From: an uncultured Bacilli bacterium
GTDB taxonomy: Bacteria > Bacillota_I > Bacilli_A > RF39 > UBA660
Assembly: GCA_910584305.1 (NCBI GenBank)
Contig: CAJTZW010000005.1
Coordinates: 29,891-93,890, forward strand
Length of the DNA: 64,000 nt
Direction: 5' to 3'
Shown here: in pieces, positions 25,584-33,935 of the stretch
How the letters are laid out: each line of letters starts with the position of its first letter
Numbering within the stretch: position 1 is the first letter of the stretch
Position numbers and translations under genes: made by a program
Notes under the pieces: model-generated
Told to the model about the DNA's origin: nothing
The model's database searches: none
The model's input: the letters and a program-made list of their open reading frames with translations, nothing else

Positions 25584-26015
25584 ACAAGTGTACCCTTCAT
25601 CTTCCAAAGATTTTCTCAACTCATTGTATGTTTCAGTCTCTCCAGCTAAATCTAGTTCCTCTTTTGCTTCATCATCCATTTTATCAATATCAGCAACTAA
25701 ATTGAAACTTACAACATTGTCTTTTGTAGAGGATTTGATAGTTACACCTTCTTTTCCTTCCACAGAAGAATAACTAGATTTAAAATTATCTTCTATTTCA
25801 GAAGCATATTCCTTTAATTCGTCATCAATTGTGATTTTCATTGTCATATCTAGTTTTTTTGCAACATCATTTTTAAATGTTACCTTTACATCTTGTGTCA
25901 TTTCCATTCCTGTTGATTCATCACTCATTGTACAACTAAGTTCTTTGGTATTTCCACAACCAGTTGTGAATAATAAAGCTAAAATTGGTACACTCAACAT
26001 TAAAATCTTTTTCAT
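25578..26015 (-). CDS. Lipoprotein, YehR/DUF1307-like
   Basis: This 145-residue protein has a lipoprotein signal (LALLFTTGCGN, Cys near residue 20). Its body is rich in Lys/Asp/Glu/Thr with a simple beta-strand pattern (SCTMSDESTGMEMTQDVKVT), ending in Cys. The domain resembles the YehR/DUF1307 lipoproteins of Gram-positives. It sits on the outer face of the membrane; function unknown. It is monocistronic, with AGGAGGAAAA before the ATG and its own terminator. Confidence 0.8.
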   Translation of the reverse strand: MKKILMLSVPILALLFTTGCGNTKELSCTMSDESTGMEMTQDVKVTFKNDVAKKLDMTMKITIDDELKEYASEIEDNFKSSYSSVEGKEGVTIKSSTKDNVVSFNLVADIDKMDDEAKEELDLAGETETYNELRKSLEDEGYTCK

Positions 26016-26132
26016 ATTTTTCCTCCTGTATTTAGGATATCATAAATCGACATTTTATGCAATTGTTATGTGAAAATTATGTGAAAATCCAGATTTTCAA
26101 TTTTTCGCCTATCTATAATTTCCTTTCATCTT

Positions 26133-26660
26133 TTATCCAAACATATAATTTACAATTATGATCGCCGAGATAATTCCTATAATATCTGCGGCGAGTCCTG
26201 CCCACAAAGAATATCTTATTTTCTTTATTCCAATACTTCCAAAGTATAATGTTAATATGTAGAATGTAGTATCTGTAGATCCTTGTATGACTGAGGCTAG
26301 TCTACCTACAAAACTATCTGGTCCATAGGTTTCTAATATTGTATTTAAGATTGCTAATGAAGAAGAACCAGAAATTGGTCTCATTATTGCCATAGGAAGA
26401 ATTTCTAGTGGAATATGAAATATGTTCAAAATATTCTGGAAAAAGCTAAATATATATTCTAATACACCACTTTTAATGAATATATTCACCCCAAAAATCA
26501 TAGCTAACATGCAGGGAAACATTGTTAATACCATATCATAACTTTCTTTTGATCCTTCTACAAAAACGTCATATATATTAATTTTTTTTATAAAAGCATA
26601 ACCAATAATACCTAAAACCATCATAGGAATTACTAAACTTGATATATTTTGCATATTCAC
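26133..26660 (-). CDS. spmB: Spore maturation protein B
   Basis: This 175-residue membrane protein has 4-5 TMs and the nucleoside-recognition (Gate) domain typical of SpmB: MVLTMFPCMLAMIFGVNIFI, MRPISGSSSLAILN and VIQGSTDTTFYILTLYFGS. SpmA and SpmB are needed for full spore-core dehydration. Its start overlaps the spmA stop by 4 bases, so it is the last gene of dacB-spmA-spmB. Confidence 0.94.
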   Translation of the reverse strand: MNMQNISSLVIPMMVLGIIGYAFIKKINIYDVFVEGSKESYDMVLTMFPCMLAMIFGVNIFIKSGVLEYIFSFFQNILNIFHIPLEILPMAIMRPISGSSSLAILNTILETYGPDSFVGRLASVIQGSTDTTFYILTLYFGSIGIKKIRYSLWAGLAADIIGIISAIIIVNYMFG

Positions 26661-27232
26661 CTTCTTTTCGCCAGAATTCTATCTATGATGAGTCCTCCGC
26701 ATGTTGATAGGATTGTTGCTAGTATACAGGCAGCTACAATTTCTGTTGGGTTTGCACTACCATACATCATCCGAAGAGAAATAATTGTTGTAGGAATAAT
26801 AGTAACACCACTTGTATTTAAGACTAGAAATGTAATCATACTTCTAGAAGCGGTATCTTTTTTAGGGTTGATTTCTTGTAACGATTTCATGGCTTTTAGA
26901 CCAAAGGGAGTGGCTGCATTTCCTAAACCAAACATATTAGCAACAACATTGGATGCAATTAAACTTAATGATTCATGGGATTTAGGAACCTCTGGAAATA
27001 ATTTTCCTAGTATAGGGGATAATAAATTGGAGAACTTTTGTAATAATCCAGATTCTTTAGCAATATTCATGATTCCCATCCAGAGGGCCATTACTGGGAA
27101 AATTTTTACGACCATATCTAAACTACTTTTGGCACTTCCTAGAATTTCTTCATTTAATATGTCTGTCTTTCCAGTACATAGGCAAAAGATAATGCCCACG
27201 ATAATGAAAAATCCCCAAATTTTATGAATCAT
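26657..27232 (-). CDS. spmA: Spore maturation protein A
   Basis: This 191-residue membrane protein matches SpmA: VVKIFPVMALWMGIMNIAKE, ANMFGLGNAATPFGLKAMKS and LVLNTSGVTIIPTTIISLRM, again a Gate/nucleoside-recognition fold with about five TMs. It acts together with SpmB in spore core dehydration. The start overlaps the dacB stop by 11 bases. Confidence 0.94.
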   Translation of the reverse strand: MIHKIWGFFIIVGIIFCLCTGKTDILNEEILGSAKSSLDMVVKIFPVMALWMGIMNIAKESGLLQKFSNLLSPILGKLFPEVPKSHESLSLIASNVVANMFGLGNAATPFGLKAMKSLQEINPKKDTASRSMITFLVLNTSGVTIIPTTIISLRMMYGSANPTEIVAACILATILSTCGGLIIDRILAKRR

Positions 27233-28310
27233 GAAACCACTCTTTTATTTTTTGCCAAAAGCTTTTTGTCTGCTCTTTTTTTATTTCTACATAAATATCT
27301 TCTGTATGAATTACCTTATCCCCAAGTAAGACATCTACTTTTCCTACTTTGTCCCCATCTTGGATGTTTCTATTTTTTTCCAGTTCAAAATCTAGAAGGA
27401 GACTTTCGTTTTCATCTGGAGATAGTAAATACTTAAAATCATTTTTTATATATAAATTATATTTATCATAGTAATCATCATCATAAATTTGAATAATTCC
27501 TTTTTCTAGAATGTGGTAACTCTTATATGTGCTAAATGCATATTCAAATAAATCTTTGTGATCTGCAAAATCATTTCCATCATTTAAAGTGACAACCACT
27601 AAATTCATATTATCTTTTGATGCAGTTGAAACAAGTGTTCTTCTTGCGATTTCTGTGAATCCTGTTTTTCCACCTGTCGTGTATTCATATGTTCTAAGCA
27701 ATTTATTTTTATTTGTCCAAGAATAGGTATTCATGTTAGTTTTTAATGTGTATTTTTCTGTCCCAACAATTTTTTTATATGTTTCATTTTGCATAGCATA
27801 TGCTGTTAAAATAGCCATATCATATGCACTAGAAAGATTTCCACCATCATCTTGATCTAACCCATGCGGATTTCTAAATGTTGAATCTTTCATTCCTATC
27901 TTTTTAGCCGTTTCATTCATCATCTCTACAAAACTATCTACATTTCCACCTACATAATTTGCAATTGCTAAAGCAGCATCATTTCCACTACGTAGCATTA
28001 GTCCATACAGTAAATCTTCTAAAGTTAACACTTCACCTTGCTTAATATAAATTCCGGAACCATAAGCCTTTGTTATTTCCTCACCGACAGTTACTTTAGA
28101 CTTTACATCTGCATTTTCAATCGCAACAATCGCTGTCATGATTTTAGAAATAGAAGCAACACTTCTTGTATTATGAATATCCTTTGAATATAATATTCTT
28201 TTACTATCTATGTCCATTAAAATTGCTGAGGTGGCTGAGGTTTCAATTGCCTTTACTTGTAGTGGTATTAATAGAATTAAGGTTACAACAAACAACAAGC
28301 ATTTCTTCAT
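27222..28310 (-). CDS. dacB: D-alanyl-D-alanine carboxypeptidase (DacB/DacF type), sporulation operon
   Basis: This 362-residue enzyme starts at the ATG at 28308-28310; an upstream in-frame GTG is part of the AGGTGATT ribosome site. It has a signal peptide and the three penicillin-binding motifs: S53-x-x-K56 (SISK), S-G-N (LRSGNDAALAIANYVGG) and K-T-G (GGKTGFTEIARRTLVS). A C-terminal PBP5-type beta domain (about 265-345) precedes an amphipathic end (FWQKIKEWFHDS). It trims the terminal D-Ala and limits cortex cross-linking. Gene order with spmA-spmB matches the B. subtilis dacB operon. Confidence 0.92.
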   Translation of the reverse strand: MKKCLLFVVTLILLIPLQVKAIETSATSAILMDIDSKRILYSKDIHNTRSVASISKIMTAIVAIENADVKSKVTVGEEITKAYGSGIYIKQGEVLTLEDLLYGLMLRSGNDAALAIANYVGGNVDSFVEMMNETAKKIGMKDSTFRNPHGLDQDDGGNLSSAYDMAILTAYAMQNETYKKIVGTEKYTLKTNMNTYSWTNKNKLLRTYEYTTGGKTGFTEIARRTLVSTASKDNMNLVVVTLNDGNDFADHKDLFEYAFSTYKSYHILEKGIIQIYDDDYYDKYNLYIKNDFKYLLSPDENESLLLDFELEKNRNIQDGDKVGKVDVLLGDKVIHTEDIYVEIKKEQTKSFWQKIKEWFHDS

Positions 28311-28499
28311 ATGAATCACCTAATAAATTATATGAAAAAAAGGACGTGTTATGTCCTCTTTCTATTTTTATGATTGGCTTTTAATTGATTCAGTTCACTT
28401 TCTAGTTTTACATCATCTATAATCATTTTCCCTCTATTCATAATAATCATAACAAATTATTTAATTGCCATCTTTAGCTTGTAATTTACTATGATAAAA

Positions 28500-28517
28500 A
28501 CTTTCCCTAAGGAAAGT
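28500..28517 (-). terminator. Terminator of the lipoprotein gene
   Basis: ACTTTCC - 4-base loop - GGAAAGT followed on the minus strand by TTTT, directly after the stop codon. Confidence 0.8.
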
Positions 28518-29066
28518 TTAATATTGATATAATCCGTGAATCTTATTTTCTTGTTCTTGTGTTAAGGCATCCAATTTCCATTCATCTTCTATTTTTGTTA
28601 AAGTAAAATCAATTGTATATTTTACCTTTTCCTTTGCCTCTTTTAATTGTTCTAAACGATAATCGATAAATAAAGATTCATCATATTCTTCATTATTATA
28701 AAATTCTTCTTCATGGTCCTTTTTATATTGTTCTGCATCTTTCATAATTTTAGAATAATCTGTAACTTCAATTTCTGCAGTTACTGTTGCTGTATCTCCA
28801 TCAATTTTTTCATCTTTTATTTCATATGTAAGGTTTTCATAATGTTTTTTCATAATATCACGATATTTATCTTTTTGTGTATCATTAAATGTATCTTCTC
28901 TATCAATTACACCATCGAGTTGTTTTAAAACATCTGCATCTAATGTTTGATAATTTGCTAAAAACATTTCCACCTTTTTTGTTGGAGTGTTTAACAGTTT
29001 CCCATTTTCACAGCTACATCCTGTTAAAAATACAAATGCAGCTAGAAAGCAAAATATTTTTTTCAT
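28518..29066 (-). CDS. Lipoprotein of unknown function
   Basis: The start is the ATG at 29064-29066, because AGGAGG lies 6 bases upstream and the lipoprotein signal follows at once (FLAAFVFLTGCSCEN). The in-frame extension to 29105 has no ribosome site. The mature part (~165 residues) is charged and alternates helix and strand; KKVEMFLANYQTLDADVLKQ and TATVTAEIEVTDYSKIM resemble DUF4878/DUF5105-type lipoproteins with an NTF2-like fold. That match is tentative. It is exposed outside the membrane. Confidence 0.8.
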   Translation of the reverse strand: MKKIFCFLAAFVFLTGCSCENGKLLNTPTKKVEMFLANYQTLDADVLKQLDGVIDREDTFNDTQKDKYRDIMKKHYENLTYEIKDEKIDGDTATVTAEIEVTDYSKIMKDAEQYKKDHEEEFYNNEEYDESLFIDYRLEQLKEAKEKVKYTIDFTLTKIEDEWKLDALTQEQENKIHGLYQY

Positions 29067-29117
29067 AAAATTCCTCCTCATTAGTATTTTGTAACAAATT
29101 CCCATTCTTATACAAAA

Positions 29118-29756
29118 TTAATGTTTAATTTCTAATAATTTAAGTATATTTTTAATTTTTTCAACTGCTGCCTCATTATTTTCTTCCAAGATAGATTGAA
29201 AGTCCTTTCGTATAATATTTAAATTTTCCTCTTTCTTATTAAAGCATTCATAATACATATACCTCAATGTTTCCTGATTTTTTTCGCTAAATAATTTTTT
29301 TAATGATTTTTTTAATTTCTGCTCATTGTCCACCTGTCTTCTTGTTTTATATGTATTGTTTTCTGTCTTCTTTAATTTTGTATAAAGAATATCTTCCTCT
29401 TTTAATTTTTGTGCGACTGTTAGTACTTCTTCTTCCTCATCCAATAATAATTTTGATTTTAAACAGTGATTATTTTTTATCATAATGGCAAGCACTGTTG
29501 TTCCATCACTCAGTAAACATGCGAATTCTACTAGGCGTATGCTCTTATTATTAAATACTTCCGTTTTTCTTTTAATATGTTCTAAAAAGGAATTTTCTAA
29601 GCTTACATCATAATCTGTAATATCAGATAGTGCGCTAGAACTCACTTTCACTAACGGAATTTTTCTAACATGTAAAATGTTATCTGATGGATTCCATTCG
29701 AAGAAGTCATATGCCTCACTATTAAAATTTACTAAAATATCATATATGTAATTCAT
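29118..29756 (-). CDS. Conserved hypothetical protein, possibly DUF3603 family
   Basis: This 212-residue soluble protein begins MNYIYDILVNFNSEAYDFFE followed by a W-x-x-x-D-x-x-x-H-x-x-K-x-P pattern, reminiscent of the DUF3603 family of Bacillota; I am not certain. The C-terminal half is a highly charged helical region (KKLFSEKNQETLRYMYYECF). No catalytic motif is visible. AGGAGG lies upstream. It overlaps the preceding small membrane protein gene by 17 bases. Confidence 0.7.
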   Translation of the reverse strand: MNYIYDILVNFNSEAYDFFEWNPSDNILHVRKIPLVKVSSSALSDITDYDVSLENSFLEHIKRKTEVFNNKSIRLVEFACLLSDGTTVLAIMIKNNHCLKSKLLLDEEEEVLTVAQKLKEEDILYTKLKKTENNTYKTRRQVDNEQKLKKSLKKLFSEKNQETLRYMYYECFNKKEENLNIIRKDFQSILEENNEAAVEKIKNILKLLEIKH

Positions 29757-29964
29757 ATTTATTTCCTCCTGGTATAAAGATGGTTACAGCAATGAGAATG
29801 ATGCCTATTACTGCATATAGGCATTCAATTCTTCTACTTATAAAATTAACATATTCTTCAAAATTATACCCTATCGTAAGTAAATTCAAATAACTTATAC
29901 TATATACACAACCTACTACAGTTAACCCAAAGCCAATTAGGAATACAAATATTCTTGCAAGCAT
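29740..29964 (-). CDS. Small two-TM membrane protein
   Basis: The 74-residue product has two hydrophobic helices (about 4-30 and 48-66) separated by a charged loop, ending NKYELHI. It overlaps the next gene by 17 bases, so both are translated together. I do not recognise it. Confidence 0.7.
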   Translation of the reverse strand: MLARIFVFLIGFGLTVVGCVYSISYLNLLTIGYNFEEYVNFISRRIECLYAVIGIILIAVTIFIPGGNKYELHI

Positions 29965-30048
29965 CTTACCACCTATTAAAGTGTATTTTATTTATCGATT
30001 TTTATTTATTAAATTTTATATTTGGAGTATAATGAATTGGGTGATATT

Positions 30049-30870
30049 ATGATACTTGATTTTATATGTTTTATAATACTAGGATTTATCCAAGGTATTA
30101 CAGAGCCCATTCCAGTTTCTTCTAGTGGGCATTTACTTATATTTCAAAATTTAATTGGAAAAGGGATTTCCGAAATTGATTTTGGGTTACTTGCAACACT
30201 CACCAATGCGGGTAGTTTGATTGCGATTATTATATTATTTAAAGAAGACATTTTAAATTTAATTCATGATTTCTTTGGGTATATTGGTAGCAAAAAGAAA
30301 TCCTACTATCCAAACTTTAAATATTCTTTGTATATAATTTTAGCAACTATCCCAGCTGGAATTATGGGACTTGTTGTTACAAAATTAGGATTCTTTGATT
30401 TTCTAGAAGAGAACGTGAAATTTGTTGGTGTCACATTACTGATTACAGCTTTCTTCTTATTCTTAATTCGTAATATTAAAGGAAGAAAAGAAAAAAAAGA
30501 TATCTCTATTATAGATGCCTTAACAGTTGGACTTTTCCAGGTCGTTGCGCTTGTCCCTGGTATTAGTCGTAGTGGGGCTACCATTGTTGGGGGAATGACT
30601 CGTAATTTTACTCGTGAGACTGCATTTAAATTTTCCTTTATCTTATATATTCCAATTTCGGTTGCTACTATGATTCTTGGGGTTAAAGATTTATTTGAAA
30701 GTTCTTTAAGTATAAACCTATGGATATGTTATATTGCAAGCGCTATTGTAGCTGGTATTTTTACATACATTGCTACCAAATGGTTTAAAAAGATTGTGGA
30801 AAAGGGAAATCTTATCTATTTTGTATGGTATTGTTTAATTGTGGGCGCTTTGGTTATTTTGTTTTTATAG
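30049..30870 (+). CDS. uppP: Undecaprenyl-diphosphatase UppP/BacA
   Basis: This 273-residue membrane enzyme has the two BacA signatures: GFIQGITEPIPVSSSGHLLI near the N-terminus and VPGISRSGATIVGG near residue 170. The active-site Glu, Ser and Arg residues are intact. It dephosphorylates undecaprenyl pyrophosphate to recycle the lipid carrier for wall and polysaccharide synthesis, and gives bacitracin tolerance. The start is the ATG at 30049 with GGGTGAT upstream; the ATG nine codons earlier has no ribosome site. It is monocistronic. Confidence 0.95.
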   Translation: MILDFICFIILGFIQGITEPIPVSSSGHLLIFQNLIGKGISEIDFGLLATLTNAGSLIAIIILFKEDILNLIHDFFGYIGSKKKSYYPNFKYSLYIILATIPAGIMGLVVTKLGFFDFLEENVKFVGVTLLITAFFLFLIRNIKGRKEKKDISIIDALTVGLFQVVALVPGISRSGATIVGGMTRNFTRETAFKFSFILYIPISVATMILGVKDLFESSLSINLWICYIASAIVAGIFTYIATKWFKKIVEKGNLIYFVWYCLIVGALVILFL

Positions 30871-30890
30871 AACTGCTTAGGCAGTTTTTA
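30871..30890 (+). terminator. Terminator of uppP
   Basis: AACTGC - TTAG - GCAGTT followed by TTT begins directly after the stop codon. Confidence 0.85.
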
Positions 30891-30947
30891 ATTTCTATGT
30901 TATTTCATAAATTAGAATATCTAAGATAACTTCATCTTTAATCAATT

Positions 30948-30971
30948 AAGCGCCTCAATATTGAGACGCTT
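30948..30971. terminator. Hairpin at the end of pflA
   Basis: AAGCGCCTCAAT / ATTGAGACGCTT forms a 12-bp palindrome with one mismatch, next to the pflA stop. T-rich sequence follows on the plus strand; the minus side is weaker. It may also back up uppP termination. Confidence 0.65.
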
Positions 30972-31655
30972 TTATTTTTCTAATTCTTCACATTTTCTCT
31001 TATCCATAGCTTTGGTATTTTCTAATTGATAGGGTATTCCGAGTTCTTTGTACTTATAAATACCCATTGTATGATATGGTAAAAGTTCTATTTTTTTTAC
31101 ACATTGATATGGTTTTAGTACTTGTTTTAGTTTTAAAATATATTCTTTATTATCATTAATATCTGGAATGATAACTTGTCTTATCCAAATATCTTTCTTT
31201 TTCTCTTCACATAAATTTAAAAATTTCCAAAATGATTCCATATTTTTCCCTGTCATTTTTAGGTAGTCCTCATCATTTAGAGCTTTAATATCTAACAATA
31301 CTAAATCTATATATGTCAGGATTTCTTGATTTTGAAGTGGCATTCCCGCAGTATCTATACATGTATGTATATCATTTTCTTTACATAGTTTTAATGTTTC
31401 TAGTAAGAATTCTTGTTGCAAAAGAGGTTCCCCGCCAGAGAATGTAACCCCTCCATCTTTGATATAATTTTTATATTTTAGAATTGTATTACATAGTTCC
31501 TCTGGCGTATATATGTTACCTTTCTTTTCTAGCCACGTTTCTGGATTATGGCAAAACCTACAACGTAATCGGCATCCTTGCATAAATACTGTTACACGGA
31601 TTCCAGGTCCATCTACAGTACTCATTGTTTCTAGCTTACTTATATATCCTATCAT
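30972..31655 (-). CDS. pflA: Pyruvate formate-lyase activating enzyme (radical SAM)
   Basis: This 227-residue enzyme has the radical SAM cysteine motif CRLRCRFCHNPETW (C-x3-C-x2-C), the glycine-rich TFSGGEPLLQQ, and PflA-typical HTCIDTAGMP and LLPYHTMGIYKYKELG. It uses SAM and a [4Fe-4S] cluster to install the glycyl radical on PflB. It lies directly after pflB, with a one-base overlap of stop and start. Confidence 0.96.
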   Translation of the reverse strand: MIGYISKLETMSTVDGPGIRVTVFMQGCRLRCRFCHNPETWLEKKGNIYTPEELCNTILKYKNYIKDGGVTFSGGEPLLQQEFLLETLKLCKENDIHTCIDTAGMPLQNQEILTYIDLVLLDIKALNDEDYLKMTGKNMESFWKFLNLCEEKKKDIWIRQVIIPDINDNKEYILKLKQVLKPYQCVKKIELLPYHTMGIYKYKELGIPYQLENTKAMDKRKCEELEK

Positions 31656-33877
31656 TACATTGTTCCATGAAAAGTCCGATGGATTACTTCAAGTTGTTGT
31701 TCTTTACTTAAACGATTAAAACGTACTGCATAGCCTGATACACGAATTGTTAACATTGGATATTTTTCAGGATTTTCCATTGCATCAATCAATGTTTCTC
31801 TATTTAGTACATTTACATTTAAATGGTGGGCTCCTTGGTTAAAATATCCATCTAGTATGGTAACTAAATTTTTGACTTGTGATTCTTCATTTTCTCCGAG
31901 AGCTCCTGGAATGATAGAGAATGTATTGGAGATTCCATCTTGACAACAATCTTGATATGGAATTTTAGCAACTGAATTTAAAGATGCTAGGGCTCCACTA
32001 TGGTCTCTACCATGCATTGGATTGGCTCCAGGAGCAAATGCTACTCCTTTCTTTCTACCGTCTGGGGTCGATCCTGTTTTCTTACCATATACGACATTCG
32101 ACGTAATTGTTAAAACAGAAAGGGTGTGTTTTGCTTTTTTGTACAATGAATGACTTTTTAATTTTGTATAGAAACGGTTTACAAGGTCTACAGCAATACT
32201 GTCTACTCTATCATCATCATTTCCATACTGTGGATATTTTCCTTCGATTTCAAAATCAATAGCAATTCCTTTTTCATTTCGAATCGGTTTTACTTTTGCA
32301 TACTTAATAGCGGATAAGGAGTCCGTCGCTACTGATAACCCTGCAACTCCAAATGCCATTAAATGTTCAACATCTGTATCATGCAAAGCCATTTGTCCTG
32401 CCTCATACGCATATTTATCATGCATATAATGAATGATATTCATAGCATCTACATATGTTTTGGCAACTTTGTCTAATACTTTATCATATGCTTTTATTAC
32501 AGTTTCATAATTCAACACATTGTCGGTAATCGGTTCTATTTTTTCTACTATTCTCTCCTCTTTTATTTCATCGATTCCACCATTTATCGCATATAATAGA
32601 GCTTTTGCTAAATTGCATCTGGCTCCAAAGAATTGCATCTGCTTTCCTACTGTCATACTAGATACACAGCAGGCAATTGCATAATCACTTCCATGGATTG
32701 GGCGCATTACATCATCATTTTCATATTGGATAGAATCGGTTTTAATAGATATCTTTGCACAGTACTTTTTAAAGTTGTCTGGGAGATTTGTAGACCAAAG
32801 AATTGTCATGTTTGGTTCTGGCGCAGATTCTAAATTGATTAAAGTGTGCAGATAGCGAAATGAGTTTTTTGTAACTAAACTTTTACTTTCTGTTAACATT
32901 CCCCCGATAGATTCTGTTACCCAAGTAGGATCTCCTGCGAATAGTTCATTGTATTCAGGTGTACGTAGATGTCTTGCTATACGAAGTTTAATAATAAATT
33001 GATCAATTAGTTCTTGCGCTTCTTTTTCTGTTAGGTTGTCTTCCTTTATATCTCTTTCAATATAAATATCTAGAAAAGTAGATGTTCTACCTAAACTCAT
33101 AGCTGCCCCATTATTTTCTTTAATAGCTGCTAAATATCCAAAGTATACCCATTGGATTGCTTCTTTCGCATTCTTTGCAGGAACAGAAATATCAAATCCA
33201 TATTTCTCTGCCATATTTTTAATTTTTCCCAATGCTTTTATTTGCTCACTAACTTCTTCACGTAGGCGAATAGTTTCTTCTGTAATCTCTGCAATCTTAT
33301 CTAGATCTTTTTTCTTTTCTTCTATTAGAAAATCAATTCCATAGAGGGCAATACGACGATAATCCCCAATAATTCTACCTCTTCCATACGCATCAGGAAG
33401 CCCTGTGATTAACCCAGCATGGCGAGCTTTACGAATTTCTTTTGTATATGCATCAAATACTCCATCATTATGAGTTTTACGGTATTCTGTAAACTTATCG
33501 TGAATATCTTTATTTAGAATATATCCATACGCTTCTAACGCATTTTCTACCATACGCATCCCACCATACGGATTTACTATTCTTTTTAATGGTTTATCAG
33601 TTTGGAGACCGACAATTACTTCATTTTCTTTATCAATATATCCAGCATCAAAGCCATCAATACTAGAAATTTTGTCAACCTCAACATCATATATACCCTT
33701 TTTAAGTTCTTCCTGTAGTAATGCTTTACACTTTTCCCAAATTTTGTCAGTTCTTGTTGTTGTCTCTTCTAAAAACGAATCATCCCCTGTATATTCTGTA
33801 TAATTCTCTTTGATGAAATCCGCTACATCAACTCTATGTTTCCAATTTTCTCCTTTAAAATTTTTCCATGCTTCCAT
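31655..33877 (-). CDS. pflB: Formate acetyltransferase (pyruvate formate-lyase)
   Basis: This 740-residue enzyme has the adjacent catalytic cysteines in IACCVSSMTVGKQMQFFGAR and the C-terminal glycyl-radical loop RVSGYAVRF with Gly near 715. Length is normal for PFL. It converts pyruvate and CoA to acetyl-CoA and formate without oxygen, indicating anaerobic mixed-acid fermentation. It forms an operon with pflA. The ribosome site AGGTGATAAG precedes the ATG. Confidence 0.97.
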   Translation of the reverse strand: MEAWKNFKGENWKHRVDVADFIKENYTEYTGDDSFLEETTTRTDKIWEKCKALLQEELKKGIYDVEVDKISSIDGFDAGYIDKENEVIVGLQTDKPLKRIVNPYGGMRMVENALEAYGYILNKDIHDKFTEYRKTHNDGVFDAYTKEIRKARHAGLITGLPDAYGRGRIIGDYRRIALYGIDFLIEEKKKDLDKIAEITEETIRLREEVSEQIKALGKIKNMAEKYGFDISVPAKNAKEAIQWVYFGYLAAIKENNGAAMSLGRTSTFLDIYIERDIKEDNLTEKEAQELIDQFIIKLRIARHLRTPEYNELFAGDPTWVTESIGGMLTESKSLVTKNSFRYLHTLINLESAPEPNMTILWSTNLPDNFKKYCAKISIKTDSIQYENDDVMRPIHGSDYAIACCVSSMTVGKQMQFFGARCNLAKALLYAINGGIDEIKEERIVEKIEPITDNVLNYETVIKAYDKVLDKVAKTYVDAMNIIHYMHDKYAYEAGQMALHDTDVEHLMAFGVAGLSVATDSLSAIKYAKVKPIRNEKGIAIDFEIEGKYPQYGNDDDRVDSIAVDLVNRFYTKLKSHSLYKKAKHTLSVLTITSNVVYGKKTGSTPDGRKKGVAFAPGANPMHGRDHSGALASLNSVAKIPYQDCCQDGISNTFSIIPGALGENEESQVKNLVTILDGYFNQGAHHLNVNVLNRETLIDAMENPEKYPMLTIRVSGYAVRFNRLSKEQQLEVIHRTFHGTM

Positions 33878-33910
33878 CTTATCACCTTCCTGTTTTTATT
33901 ATAGCATGTC

Positions 33911-33935
33911 AAAAAAGAATAGGCAAAGCTATTCT
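33911..33935 (-). terminator. Terminator of the pcrA-ligA unit
   Basis: AGAATAG - 6-base loop - CTATTCT overlaps the end of ligA; six T follow on the minus strand. Confidence 0.8.

Noticed and set aside
26649..27227. Long plus-strand open frame opposite spmA
   Set aside because: It mirrors the spmA coding region, has no homology features and no ribosome site.
28336..28360. Inverted repeat AGGAC...GTCCT and CATATAAT upstream of dacB as a SigE promoter or operator
   Set aside because: The -10 looks plausible, but no -35 element sits at the right distance, and the repeat is too short to support.
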